Below are positions 48,575 to 56,661 of a stretch of DNA of 64,000 nt, piece by piece. This DNA is from Erwinia sp. S63 (lineage in GTDB: Bacteria > Pseudomonadota > Gammaproteobacteria > Enterobacterales > Enterobacteriaceae). A program made the translations under genes and the position numbers. The stretch is taken from positions 186,001 through 250,000 of the forward strand of contig NZ_JACVUP010000009.1 of assembly GCF_016625195.1 (NCBI RefSeq), given 5' to 3'. The notes beneath the pieces were generated by a model. It worked only from the letters and a program-made list of their open reading frames with translations. It was not told where the DNA came from and ran no database searches. The stretch's first letter is position 1. Each line of letters begins with the position of its first letter.

Positions 48575-49405
48575 TCAGTGGAAACGCAAGCGATGGAAAT
48601 AGGCATCATGGGAAATACGTCGCTGATAATCACAGGGCGTGGTGCTGACAAACTTTTTAAACTCGCGCAGGAAGTGCGACTGATCGCTAAATCCAAGATC
48701 AAAGGCCAGATCGCTAAACGACACTTCCTGCTGTAAGTGAATGCTGCCCAGCGCCGACTGGCAGCGCAAAATGCGGCTGAAAGCCTTGGGTGACATCCCG
48801 GTATCCTGGCGAAACTGGCGCTGGATAGTGCGGCAGGTGTAGCCGGTCAGCGCTTCCAGTTGATCAATGCGAATGTTGCCTTTCTGCTGGCGCATGGTGT
48901 GGATGATCAATGAGGTAACGGCGGAAGCTTTGCGCACCAGGCGCGGCGTGAAACTGGCGTTGAACAAAGCAATCTGCCGCGAAAAATCGCGCGTCTGCAC
49001 GATCTGTTCAAAGGCTAACCGTGCATCCGGCACCACATCGAGGAAATTGAACTCACGGTCGGGAATCTCTTCTGCCATTACATCGAGGAAATCAGGAATG
49101 ATGCCTGGCGCGAAGCGCACACCAAAATAGTGGTGGTTATGCTGCATATCGGCACCGCGCGCCTCCAGCGTGGTGCCACACACGCGTGCAGCAGGACGCT
49201 GCGCATCGCAATCAAACACAATATCCACGCAGCCGTCGGGAATCGCCAGCGTCATGCTGGCACTCTGCGCCACATCAAAACTGTAGAAATGGGAAATAGC
49301 CGGATTGTCTGACGCAATCAGCGAGTAATGCTGTGCGGCGTTCAGCACAAACCATGGCTGCTCGGGTTGAAATCCACTGTGGCGATAGAGAGGCAATTGT
49401 GTCAT
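48575..49405 (-). CDS. AraC-family regulator with DUF6597-like N-terminus
   Basis: 276-residue AraC-type regulator. The N-terminal half (about 1-165) resembles the DUF6597 sensor (MTLAIPDGCVDIVFDCDA, then FGVRFAPGI). The C-terminal half holds two helix-turn-helix motifs (IDQLEALTGYTCRTIQRQF; FSDLAFDLGFSDQSHFLREF). GGAG precedes the ATG. It stands between the permease (same strand) and the OCD/Rid/FAD operon (divergent), and is the natural regulator of both. Confidence 0.9.
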   Translation of the reverse strand: MTQLPLYRHSGFQPEQPWFVLNAAQHYSLIASDNPAISHFYSFDVAQSASMTLAIPDGCVDIVFDCDAQRPAARVCGTTLEARGADMQHNHHYFGVRFAPGIIPDFLDVMAEEIPDREFNFLDVVPDARLAFEQIVQTRDFSRQIALFNASFTPRLVRKASAVTSLIIHTMRQQKGNIRIDQLEALTGYTCRTIQRQFRQDTGMSPKAFSRILRCQSALGSIHLQQEVSFSDLAFDLGFSDQSHFLREFKKFVSTTPCDYQRRISHDAYFHRLRFH

Positions 49406-49637
49406 GGCGGGCTCCGCTGCGGGCTATTTACTGCTTGAGTAATGCAAGGGCTGTGCCACGCACGAATTTCGTCATGTCGCAAATATTCAATACAGCTCGC
49501 TAACTGACGCGCTATTTCTATTTCACCCAGCGAAGACCATCGACACCTAAGACGGTTTTTGGCCAGTGAAATCGCTATTTATGGCAGCGCTCGCCACGGC
49601 GGGAAATAGACCAAAAGACTGATTGAAGAGGCGACTT

Positions 49638-50777
49638 ATGAGTGATTCAACCCGGATTGATTTTATTTACCTGTCAGAGCAAGACATGATTCGTGCGGGC
49701 GTGACCGATATGGCCGCCTGTGTCGATACCATGGAAGAGATGTTTGGCCTGTTGTATCACGGCGACTATCGCATGGCCGGATCCAACAATGATTCACACG
49801 GCGCGATGGTGACCTTCCCGGAAAATTCGCCGTTCCCGACGATGCCAAAACCCACTGCCGATCGCCGCATGATGGCGATGCCTGCCTACCTTGGCGGCAA
49901 TTTCGGCACGGCCGGCGTGAAGTGGTATGGCTCCAACATCGCCAACCGCGAGAAAGGCCTGCCACGCTCGATTCTTATGTTTACCCTCAATGATGCCGAT
50001 ACCGGCGCGCCGCTGGCGCATATGTCAGCCAATCTGCTGTCGGCGTATCGCACCGGGGCAGTGCCGGGCGTCGGCGCACGTCATCTGGCGCGTAAGGATT
50101 CTCGTGTGATCGGTTTACTCGGACCGGGCGTGATGGGAAAAACCGCCGTAGCGGCATTTATTGCTGTGTGTCCGCACATCGACACCATCAAAGTTAAAGG
50201 GCGCGGTCAGCGCAGCCTCGATAACTTCATTACCTGGGTGCATGAGACCTATCCACAAATTAAGCAGGTAGAAATTGTCGACTCGCTGGAAGCGGTGGTG
50301 CGCGATAGTGACATTGTCACTTACTGCAGTTCTGGCGAGGTCGGTGATCCCGCCACTTATCCGCTGGTAAAACGTGAGTGGGTGAAGCCTGGCGCGTTCC
50401 TCGCCATGCCCGCGCTGTGCAATATCGATGAAGGCATGGAGCAGTCGGATGTGCGTAAGGTGCTTGATAACACCGGACTCTATCATGCCTGGTTTGATGA
50501 AGTTCCCAAGCCTGCGCATCGTTGCGTGCCGATTATCGGTGTGCGCTTTATGGATATGGTCGCTGAAGGGCAGCTGCAGGCGGAGCAACTTGAGGATATT
50601 GGCAAAATTGTCGCCGGCGAGGCGCCAGGCCGCCAAGACGAGAGCGAGATCATCATCATGTCTGTGGGTGGTATGCCGGTGGAAGATGTGGCCTGGGGCA
50701 CGGTGTTGTATCGCAACGCACTGGAAAAAGGAATTGGCGTCAAACTCAACCTGTGGGAATCACCGGTTTTAAGCTAA
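49638..50777 (+). CDS. Ornithine cyclodeaminase / mu-crystallin family enzyme
   Basis: 379-residue NAD(P)-dependent protein of the ornithine cyclodeaminase/mu-crystallin superfamily. HMSANLLSAYRTGAVPGVGA and VIGLLGPGVMGKTAVAAFI mark the substrate and Rossmann regions. Family members include ornithine cyclodeaminase, ketimine reductase, alanine dehydrogenase and subunits of amine-oxidising systems; it is longer than ornithine cyclodeaminase (about 350). The ATG at 49638 has GAGG upstream. It leads a three-gene operon with a Rid-like protein (25 bp) and an FAD oxidoreductase (16 bp), so its job is probably in amine or amino acid breakdown. The exact substrate is unknown. Confidence 0.85.
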   Translation: MSDSTRIDFIYLSEQDMIRAGVTDMAACVDTMEEMFGLLYHGDYRMAGSNNDSHGAMVTFPENSPFPTMPKPTADRRMMAMPAYLGGNFGTAGVKWYGSNIANREKGLPRSILMFTLNDADTGAPLAHMSANLLSAYRTGAVPGVGARHLARKDSRVIGLLGPGVMGKTAVAAFIAVCPHIDTIKVKGRGQRSLDNFITWVHETYPQIKQVEIVDSLEAVVRDSDIVTYCSSGEVGDPATYPLVKREWVKPGAFLAMPALCNIDEGMEQSDVRKVLDNTGLYHAWFDEVPKPAHRCVPIIGVRFMDMVAEGQLQAEQLEDIGKIVAGEAPGRQDESEIIIMSVGGMPVEDVAWGTVLYRNALEKGIGVKLNLWESPVLS

Positions 50778-50802
50778 TTCATTTATTAATAGAGAAAACA
50801 TC

Positions 50803-51225
50803 ATGACCAATATCATCAAAGTCAAAACCGGTTCGAAATTTGAAGAGCAGGCGAGTTATTCGCGCATCGTGGCCGTGGATAACTGGATATATGTCTCCAA
50901 CACCGCCGGTCGCAACCCACAAACTAAAGAAATTCCCGAAGACCTGCGCGAGCAGACTTTGCAGGTGTTTGCCAATATCGAAGCAGCTCTGGCAGCCATC
51001 GATGCCTCATTACAGGATGTGGTGTGCTCGCGCGTGTTTATTCAGGATCCGGCGGATGTGCCTGCGGTGATGGCGATCATTGGTGAGAAATTCCGTGGGG
51101 TTAATCCCGCCTCAACGGTCACTTGCCCACCGCTGGGATCGACCGTTTATAAAGTTGAACTGGAAGTCACGGCCTATCGCGGTGCCGGTAACGCTCAGAT
51201 TCAGGAAATTACCGTAGCCCTTTAA
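50803..51225 (+). CDS. Rid-family protein lacking the imine-deaminase arginine
   Basis: 140-residue RidA/YjgF-family protein. The C-terminal STVTCPPLGSTVYKVELEVT aligns with the RidA signature, but the arginine that lies before this motif in RidA (in PARS, Arg105 in Salmonella) is serine/threonine here (NPASTV). Rid4-7 subfamilies lack that arginine and lack 2-aminoacrylate deaminase activity. It is embedded between an OCD-family enzyme and an FAD oxidoreductase, so it may act on an imine intermediate in another way. Confidence 0.88.
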   Translation: MTNIIKVKTGSKFEEQASYSRIVAVDNWIYVSNTAGRNPQTKEIPEDLREQTLQVFANIEAALAAIDASLQDVVCSRVFIQDPADVPAVMAIIGEKFRGVNPASTVTCPPLGSTVYKVELEVTAYRGAGNAQIQEITVAL

Positions 51226-51241
51226 GGGCGGGAGACGCGCT

Positions 51242-52537
51242 ATGGCACCTGTTATTTCTCCGGTTACGCCTTCGCCAACGTTGCCGGATGCCACCACGGT
51301 GGTAATTATTGGCGGAGGGATTGTAGGGTTGACCGCCGCACTGACGCTGGCGGAGCGCAATATTCCCGTCGTGGTGTTGGAAAAGGGGCGTATTGCGGGC
51401 GAACAGTCTTCCCGCAATCTCGGCTGGATCCGTAAAACCAGCCGTGCGCTGGAGGATATCCCGCTGGCGCAGGCCGCCGATCGTCTGTGGGCGGGGATGG
51501 CCGCGCGGGTTGGCAGCGATGTAGGCTATCGTCAGGCTGGCATTATGTTTGTGGCGCGCAACGAGCAGCAGATGGCCCTGCATGAAAAATGGTTAAGCGG
51601 GATTAGCGCTGCGGGGTTGGATACGCGCTTACTGAGCCACGCGCAGATTGCGGCTCAGGTGCCAGGCGGCGTGGAGAAATGGGCAGGCGGGATTTACACC
51701 GCTTCTGACGGGCGGGCCGAACCCACTCTGGCGGCTAGCGCAATTGCAAACGCCGCCATCGCCAGAGGCGCGGTTATCCTTGAAAACTGTGCCGTCCGCG
51801 GCTTAGCCACCAGCAATGGTAAGGTGAGTGGCGTAATGACCGAGCGCGGTGAGATTCGATGTGACCAGGTGTTGCTGGCTGCAGGTGCCTGGTCGCGTCG
51901 ATTCCTTGGCAATCACGGTATTAATCTGCCGACGCTGCCGCTGATTTGTTCGGTGATGCGCACTAAACCGCTGGAAGGCCCGGCCAATATAGCGGTGGGC
52001 GCTCCTGACTTCTCATTCCGAAAACACCAGGACGGTGGCTTTATCATCACTCAACGCGGTGCGCTGGATGCGCCAATTACGCTTGATCATCTATTGATCG
52101 GAACACGTTATATGCCTCAGCTACGTCAGGCGCGTGACAACCTGCGGATTTCGCTGGGCAAATACTTTGTGAAGGATCTTGCACTGGCACGTCGCTGGCG
52201 CAGCGATCGGCGCTCACCCTTTGAGCAGGTCCGCACGCTGGACCCTCTTGCCAATCCGGCACTGAACCAGGAAGCGATGCGCAACCTGCGCGCGGCGTGG
52301 CCGGTGTTCCAGCAGGCGGAGATGGCGGAGTCATGGGCTGGCGTGATAGATGTTACCCCGGATTCGAACCCGGTGATTGGCCCAGTGGCTTCGATACCTG
52401 GGCTAACTTTGGCGACGGGCTTTTCAGGGCATGGTTTCGGGACATCACCCGCAGCCGGGCAGTTAGCCGCAGATTTGGTGACCGGGCATACGCCGCTTAT
52501 TGATCCCGCACCTTATCGCTTCGAACGCTTGCAGTAG
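51242..52537 (+). CDS. FAD-dependent amino acid/amine oxidoreductase (DadA-like)
   Basis: 431-residue DAO-superfamily flavoprotein. The FAD fold is VVIIGGGIVGLTAALTLAER (about 20-40); LAAGAWSRRFLG and the C-terminal DVTPDSNPVIGPV, LATGFSGHGFGTSPAAGQL close the FAD site. It resembles D-amino acid dehydrogenases and glycine/sarcosine oxidases. It would oxidise a C-N bond of the substrate imported by the nearby permease. GGGAG precedes the ATG; it ends the operon. Confidence 0.88.
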   Translation: MAPVISPVTPSPTLPDATTVVIIGGGIVGLTAALTLAERNIPVVVLEKGRIAGEQSSRNLGWIRKTSRALEDIPLAQAADRLWAGMAARVGSDVGYRQAGIMFVARNEQQMALHEKWLSGISAAGLDTRLLSHAQIAAQVPGGVEKWAGGIYTASDGRAEPTLAASAIANAAIARGAVILENCAVRGLATSNGKVSGVMTERGEIRCDQVLLAAGAWSRRFLGNHGINLPTLPLICSVMRTKPLEGPANIAVGAPDFSFRKHQDGGFIITQRGALDAPITLDHLLIGTRYMPQLRQARDNLRISLGKYFVKDLALARRWRSDRRSPFEQVRTLDPLANPALNQEAMRNLRAAWPVFQQAEMAESWAGVIDVTPDSNPVIGPVASIPGLTLATGFSGHGFGTSPAAGQLAADLVTGHTPLIDPAPYRFERLQ

Positions 52538-52684
52538 CGTCATACTTCTATCGGCGGCTGTGAGGTCGCCCATTAAACACACTTCATAAACCATCACTTC
52601 ACGTACTGTGTTCATAGTCTTAACCACAACTGTATTACCCTAGAGTCTCTAATGACTTGTTGATACTTTTATGTGGGCAATCGC

Positions 52685-54106
52685 ATGGCTAACAAAACAC
52701 TGTATGAAAAACTGATCGATCAGCATGTGGTACATCAGTTAGACGATGAAGGGCATGTATTGCTCTATATTGATCGATCAATACTCAACGAATACACCAG
52801 CCCGCAGGCCTTTAGCGGACTGCGTGAACATCATCGCCCGGTACGTCATCCGGCGACCATCTTACTTAATGTCGATCACGTGAATCCCACGCGTCCTGAG
52901 CGTGATGACGCGATGACCGATGCAGGCGGGCAGCTGCAGGTGGATTACTTCCGTCAAAATGCCGCCCATTTTGGCATCGAACTGTTTGATGTCATGGACC
53001 CGCGCCAGGGCATCGAGCATGTGGTTGCGCATGAGCAGGGGCTGGTCATGCCCGGTATGGTGATTGCCGCCGGTGACAGCCACACCACCACCTATGGCGC
53101 ATTTGGTGCGTTGGGTTTCGGCATCGGAACGTCAGAAATTGAACATCTTCTCGCCACGCAAACTCTGATTTATCGCACGCTCAAAACCATGCGCGTCACG
53201 GTAACGGGTGAGCTGCCTTATGGCTGTTCAGCGAAAGACATCATTCTGGCGTTGATTGAAGATATTGGTGCCTCAGGGGCAACCGGTTATGCCATCGAAT
53301 TTGATGGCCCGGCGATTGACGCGCTGAGTATGGAAGGGCGCATGACACTGTGCAATATGGCGGTCGAGGCCGGCGCTCGAGGAGCGATTATTGCGCCAGA
53401 TGAGAAGGTCTTCGCCTACATCCAGGGCAAACCGCAAATACCAACAGGTGCAATGTGGGAGCAGGCAAAGGCCGATTGGATGACTTTGCGCAGTGATGAC
53501 GAGGCCAAATTCGACCGGGCGATTGAGCTGGATTGCAGCGACCTCGAACCTAAAGTGACCTGGGGCATCAGCCCGGATCAAACCTGTGCCATCGGCGGCT
53601 GTGTGCCTGATCCGCAACAGGAACCCGATTTGATCAAACAGCAGGCCATGCTGGTAGCACTGAAATATATGGGGCTGGAACCCGGTATGCGCTTGTCTGA
53701 CATCGCCATCACTCATGCCTTTATTGGCTCCTGCACCAACGGCAGAATCGAAGATTTGCGCGCCGCCGCCGCAGTCATTGGCGACCATAAAATCGCCCGA
53801 CACGTACGCGGGATTATTGTCCCGGGTTCTACGCAGGTGCGACTTCAGGCGGAAGCGGAAGGGTTAGCGCGTATTTTTATCGATGCAGGATTTGAGTGGC
53901 GCCAGTCGGGTTGCTCAATGTGTCTGGCGATGAATGAAGATGTGCTGGAACCCGGTGACCGCTGTGCTTCAGGCACCAACCGCAATTTTGCGGGCCGTCA
54001 GGGTGCGGGCGCCCGCACTCATTTAATGAGCCCGGCGATGGTCGCCGCCGCTGCGGTGGCCGGTCATCTGGTCGATGTACGCAACTTCAAGACAGCAGAG
54101 GTTTAA
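52685..54106 (+). CDS. LeuC-like aconitase-family hydro-lyase large subunit (second copy type)
   Basis: 473-residue aconitase-superfamily large subunit, LeuC-like over its whole length. 4Fe-4S ligands are C350 (FIGSCTNGR), C410 and C413 (SGCSMCLAM). Compared with E. coli LeuC, the substrate-region text differs: DHVNPTRPERDD in place of DHNVST..., and SCTNGR in place of SCTNSR. The start at 52685 has only a weak ribosome site. It is one base from the small subunit and coupled to a hydrolase. Context without leuA or leuB suggests isomerisation of a different hydroxy-dicarboxylate, not leucine synthesis. Confidence 0.85.
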   Translation: MANKTLYEKLIDQHVVHQLDDEGHVLLYIDRSILNEYTSPQAFSGLREHHRPVRHPATILLNVDHVNPTRPERDDAMTDAGGQLQVDYFRQNAAHFGIELFDVMDPRQGIEHVVAHEQGLVMPGMVIAAGDSHTTTYGAFGALGFGIGTSEIEHLLATQTLIYRTLKTMRVTVTGELPYGCSAKDIILALIEDIGASGATGYAIEFDGPAIDALSMEGRMTLCNMAVEAGARGAIIAPDEKVFAYIQGKPQIPTGAMWEQAKADWMTLRSDDEAKFDRAIELDCSDLEPKVTWGISPDQTCAIGGCVPDPQQEPDLIKQQAMLVALKYMGLEPGMRLSDIAITHAFIGSCTNGRIEDLRAAAAVIGDHKIARHVRGIIVPGSTQVRLQAEAEGLARIFIDAGFEWRQSGCSMCLAMNEDVLEPGDRCASGTNRNFAGRQGAGARTHLMSPAMVAAAAVAGHLVDVRNFKTAEV

Positions 54107-54107
54107 T

Positions 54108-54734
54108 ATGGACGCCTTTCACAGCATCACCGGACGTATTGCCCATTTACCGGCGGCCAACATCGATACTGATGTGATCATGCCAAAGCAGTTTCTCAAA
54201 GGTATCGATCGCCAGGGTTTGGATCGGGGCGTGTTCTTTGACCTGCGATTTTTGCCAGACGGCAGTGCGAATCCCGCGTTTATCCTCAACCAGCCCGCCG
54301 GAAAGAACGCGGCATTCTTGCTGGTCGGTCCCAACTTTGGCTGTGGCTCCAGCCGCGAACATGCGGTGTGGGGACTGAATCAGCTGGGCATCCGCGCCAT
54401 CATCGGCACCAGCTTTGCCGGCATCTTTGACGATAACTGTCAGCGCAACGGCGTGCTGACGCTAACGTTGACTGAAGAAGCCTATCAGCAGCTCAGTGCG
54501 GCCACGACTGACGCAGAGGACAATTCAATTACGGTTTCGCTGGAAGAGAAGACCATCACCGTCAACCAGCAGGTGTTTCATTTTGAGGTCAGTGCGCTTA
54601 AACGTGAGATGTTAATGGGCGGCGGCAGTGCGGTGGACTGGACGCTACAATACGAGTCTGACATTGCACAGTTTGAACATCGGCACTTTGCTCAGCGCCC
54701 TTGGCTGCAGCGGGTTAAAGGACAAACAGCATGA
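54108..54734 (+). CDS. LeuD-like aconitase-family small subunit
   Basis: 208-residue swivel-domain subunit. LPAANIDTDVIMPKQFLKGI and GPNFGCGSSREHAVWGLNQL are the LeuD signatures (substrate loop and phosphate/carboxylate pocket). FAGIFDDNCQRNGVLTL replaces the usual FADIFYGNS.NN, another sign of a changed substrate. The ATG at 54108 is one base after the leuC-like stop, and its own stop overlaps the hydrolase start by 4 bp. Confidence 0.87.
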   Translation: MDAFHSITGRIAHLPAANIDTDVIMPKQFLKGIDRQGLDRGVFFDLRFLPDGSANPAFILNQPAGKNAAFLLVGPNFGCGSSREHAVWGLNQLGIRAIIGTSFAGIFDDNCQRNGVLTLTLTEEAYQQLSAATTDAEDNSITVSLEEKTITVNQQVFHFEVSALKREMLMGGGSAVDWTLQYESDIAQFEHRHFAQRPWLQRVKGQTA

Positions 54735-55645
54735 GTGACATCAAGGATTGCGGCGCATCGCCGTTTATCGACGGATTTGCCCTGAAAGAGGTGACACTGG
54801 CGAATGGTATTACGCTGCGCGTGGCGATAAGCGGCGCAGGTACGCCACTGCTGATGCTGCACGGTCATCCACAAAACCATCTGGCGTGGCGGAAAATCGC
54901 TCCGCAGCTGGCAGAGAAGTATCAGGTGATCTTGCCCGATCTGCGCGGCTACGGCGACAGCGATAAACCCTCCAGCGACGATCGGCATCTGGCTTATTCA
55001 AAACGCACCATGGCCGAAGATATCAGCCTGTTGATTGATGCGTTGGGACTTTCGCGTGTGGCGTTTGTCGGGCACGATCGCGGTGCGCGAGTGGGTCATC
55101 GCCTGGCGCTCGACCATCCGGAAAAAGTGGCCTGCTGCACTTTTGTCGATATCGCCCCGACGGCCACCATGTATGCACAAACCAACAAAGAGTTTGCCAC
55201 GCGCTATTTCTGGTGGTTCTTCCTGATCCAGCCTTATCCACTGCCCGAGACAATGATCGGCCACGATCCGGCCTTCTTCCTGCGAAAACATATTGACGGT
55301 CAACTCAAGACAGCGGGGGCGACTTCAGAAGCGGTATTCAATGATTATTTGCGCTGCTATCAGCAGCCCGAGATGATCCATGCCGTCTGCGAAGACTATC
55401 GCGCTGCCGCCACGGTCGATTTAGAGCACGATGCAGAGGACAGCGACAAACGCATCGCTTGCCCATTGCAGTTGCTGTGGGGGGAAAAGGGCACGGTCGG
55501 TCAGCTATACGATGTAGTTGCCAGCTGGCAGGACAAGGCCATCAATGTGCAGGGCAGTGCGCTGCCCTGCGGACATTCTCCTCAGGAAGAAGTCCCGGAG
55601 GTGTTTTTAATGCAGCTTCAGGGCTTTCTCGATTATGTGCTATAA
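54731..55645 (+). CDS. Alpha/beta hydrolase of the haloacetate dehalogenase fold
   Basis: 304-residue alpha/beta hydrolase. VGHDRGARVGHR gives nucleophile D116 with R117 and R120; D140 (FVDIAPTATMY) and H282 (CGHSPQEE) complete the triad, and Y223 aligns with the halide-pocket tyrosine. These match fluoroacetate dehalogenase at a nearly constant offset. However, the halide-binding histidine (H155 there) is W161 here, while the next W is kept. So dehalogenation of fluoroacetate is doubtful; epoxide or other ester/halide hydrolysis is possible. The 4-bp overlap with the LeuD-like gene ties it to the same pathway. Confidence 0.85.
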   Translation: MSDIKDCGASPFIDGFALKEVTLANGITLRVAISGAGTPLLMLHGHPQNHLAWRKIAPQLAEKYQVILPDLRGYGDSDKPSSDDRHLAYSKRTMAEDISLLIDALGLSRVAFVGHDRGARVGHRLALDHPEKVACCTFVDIAPTATMYAQTNKEFATRYFWWFFLIQPYPLPETMIGHDPAFFLRKHIDGQLKTAGATSEAVFNDYLRCYQQPEMIHAVCEDYRAAATVDLEHDAEDSDKRIACPLQLLWGEKGTVGQLYDVVASWQDKAINVQGSALPCGHSPQEEVPEVFLMQLQGFLDYVL

Positions 55646-55675
55646 CCGCTCGATGTTGGCTAACCGCGTGATGAT

Positions 55676-56635
55676 ATGAAGCTTTTGCTTGCTGGAAAAA
55701 ACGTTCAGAAACCGCTGCAGGGCTGGCCCTCTGTTGAAGATCTCTATGTGTTTATCAGTGTGGCGCGCCATGGCGGCTTTGCTCGTGCTGCCGTGGAGCT
55801 GGGCCAGTCTCCCTCGTATATCAGTAAGCGTATTGCCATTCTCGAGAAGCAGCTCGATACGCGGCTTTTTTTCCGCACTAACCGTGTCATGCGACTCACG
55901 CCAGAGGGTGAGAATGCGCTGGAGGGCGCGCGGCAAGTGGTGCAGGAGATGGATACGTTTCTAAGCAATTTTCAGCAATGGCGTGGTGAATTAAGTGGTG
56001 AGTTGACCGTCGGCTGTTCGTTGGGTTTTGGTCAGGCCTATCTTTCAGATGCCATTTCGGCGTTTATTACTCAGCATCCGTCTTTAAATATCAAACTAAT
56101 TCTGAGCGATCGAGAGATTGATCTGATGCAGTCCGGGACGGATGTGGATATTCAGGTCGGCGATAATCTGAATCACTCCTACATCGCGCGTAAACTGGCC
56201 GTAAACCAACGTATTCTTTGCGCATCCTCTGAATATTTAGCCCGTTCAGGTGCCGTCAATTCGCTGGATGACTTAATTAATCACAGCTGCCTTATTATTA
56301 ATGAAAAGAACAATTCCTTCGGCAATTGGGCGCTGACTGACGGTGAGCAACAGGTATTGTGCCGCCTTAATAGCCATTATTCGTCAAACAGTGGCAAAGT
56401 TATTTTGAATTGGGCGTTGAAGTCACACGGGATTGCACTTCGTTCAGCGTGGGATGTGGCACCTTATCTTAAGACCGGCGAGTTGGTCCATGTTTTACCT
56501 CAGTGGTATCAGCAGGCGAATATCTGGGCGGTGTATACGCAACGGACATCGGAATCGCCGCGCATGAAAGTGTTTATCGATTTTCTCGCTGAGTACTTTA
56601 AAGAAAAAAGCCTGTCACGGGAGTGGCAGGCTTAA
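55676..56635 (+). CDS. LysR-family regulator of the LeuCD2/hydrolase cluster
   Basis: 319-residue LysR regulator. Helix-turn-helix: VARHGGFARAAVELGQSPSY, then ISKRIAILEKQLDTRLFFR. The effector domain follows from about residue 95. It lies 30 bp downstream of the hydrolase on the same strand, an unusual place for LysR genes, so it may be co-transcribed. Its last codons (56608-56633) also form the hairpin that terminates the convergent gene. Confidence 0.88.
   Translation: MKLLLAGKNVQKPLQGWPSVEDLYVFISVARHGGFARAAVELGQSPSYISKRIAILEKQLDTRLFFRTNRVMRLTPEGENALEGARQVVQEMDTFLSNFQQWRGELSGELTVGCSLGFGQAYLSDAISAFITQHPSLNIKLILSDREIDLMQSGTDVDIQVGDNLNHSYIARKLAVNQRILCASSEYLARSGAVNSLDDLINHSCLIINEKNNSFGNWALTDGEQQVLCRLNSHYSSNSGKVILNWALKSHGIALRSAWDVAPYLKTGELVHVLPQWYQQANIWAVYTQRTSESPRMKVFIDFLAEYFKEKSLSREWQA
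56602..56633 (-). terminator. Terminator of the DUF1471-like gene inside the lysR 3' end
   Basis: AAGCCTGTCAC (56608-56618) and GTGGCAGGCTT (56623-56633, one G-T pair) with a GGGA loop. On the minus strand TTTTTTCTTT follows. The hairpin sequence is also the last nine codons of the LysR gene. Confidence 0.75.
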
Positions 56636-56661
56636 ATGCAACAGCGAAGGGGTGGTTAACA

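Noticed and set aside
49623..49637. TTG start for the OCD-family gene at 49623
   Set aside because: The ATG at 49638 has GAGG at proper spacing and begins the conserved N-terminus.
52685..54734. Naming the pair leuC and leuD of leucine synthesis
   Set aside because: No leuA or leuB is nearby, a hydrolase is co-translated, and recognition loops differ; a generic call is safer.
54731..55645. Naming the hydrolase fluoroacetate dehalogenase
   Set aside because: The fold and triad match, but the halide-pocket histidine is tryptophan, so the specific name is not supported.
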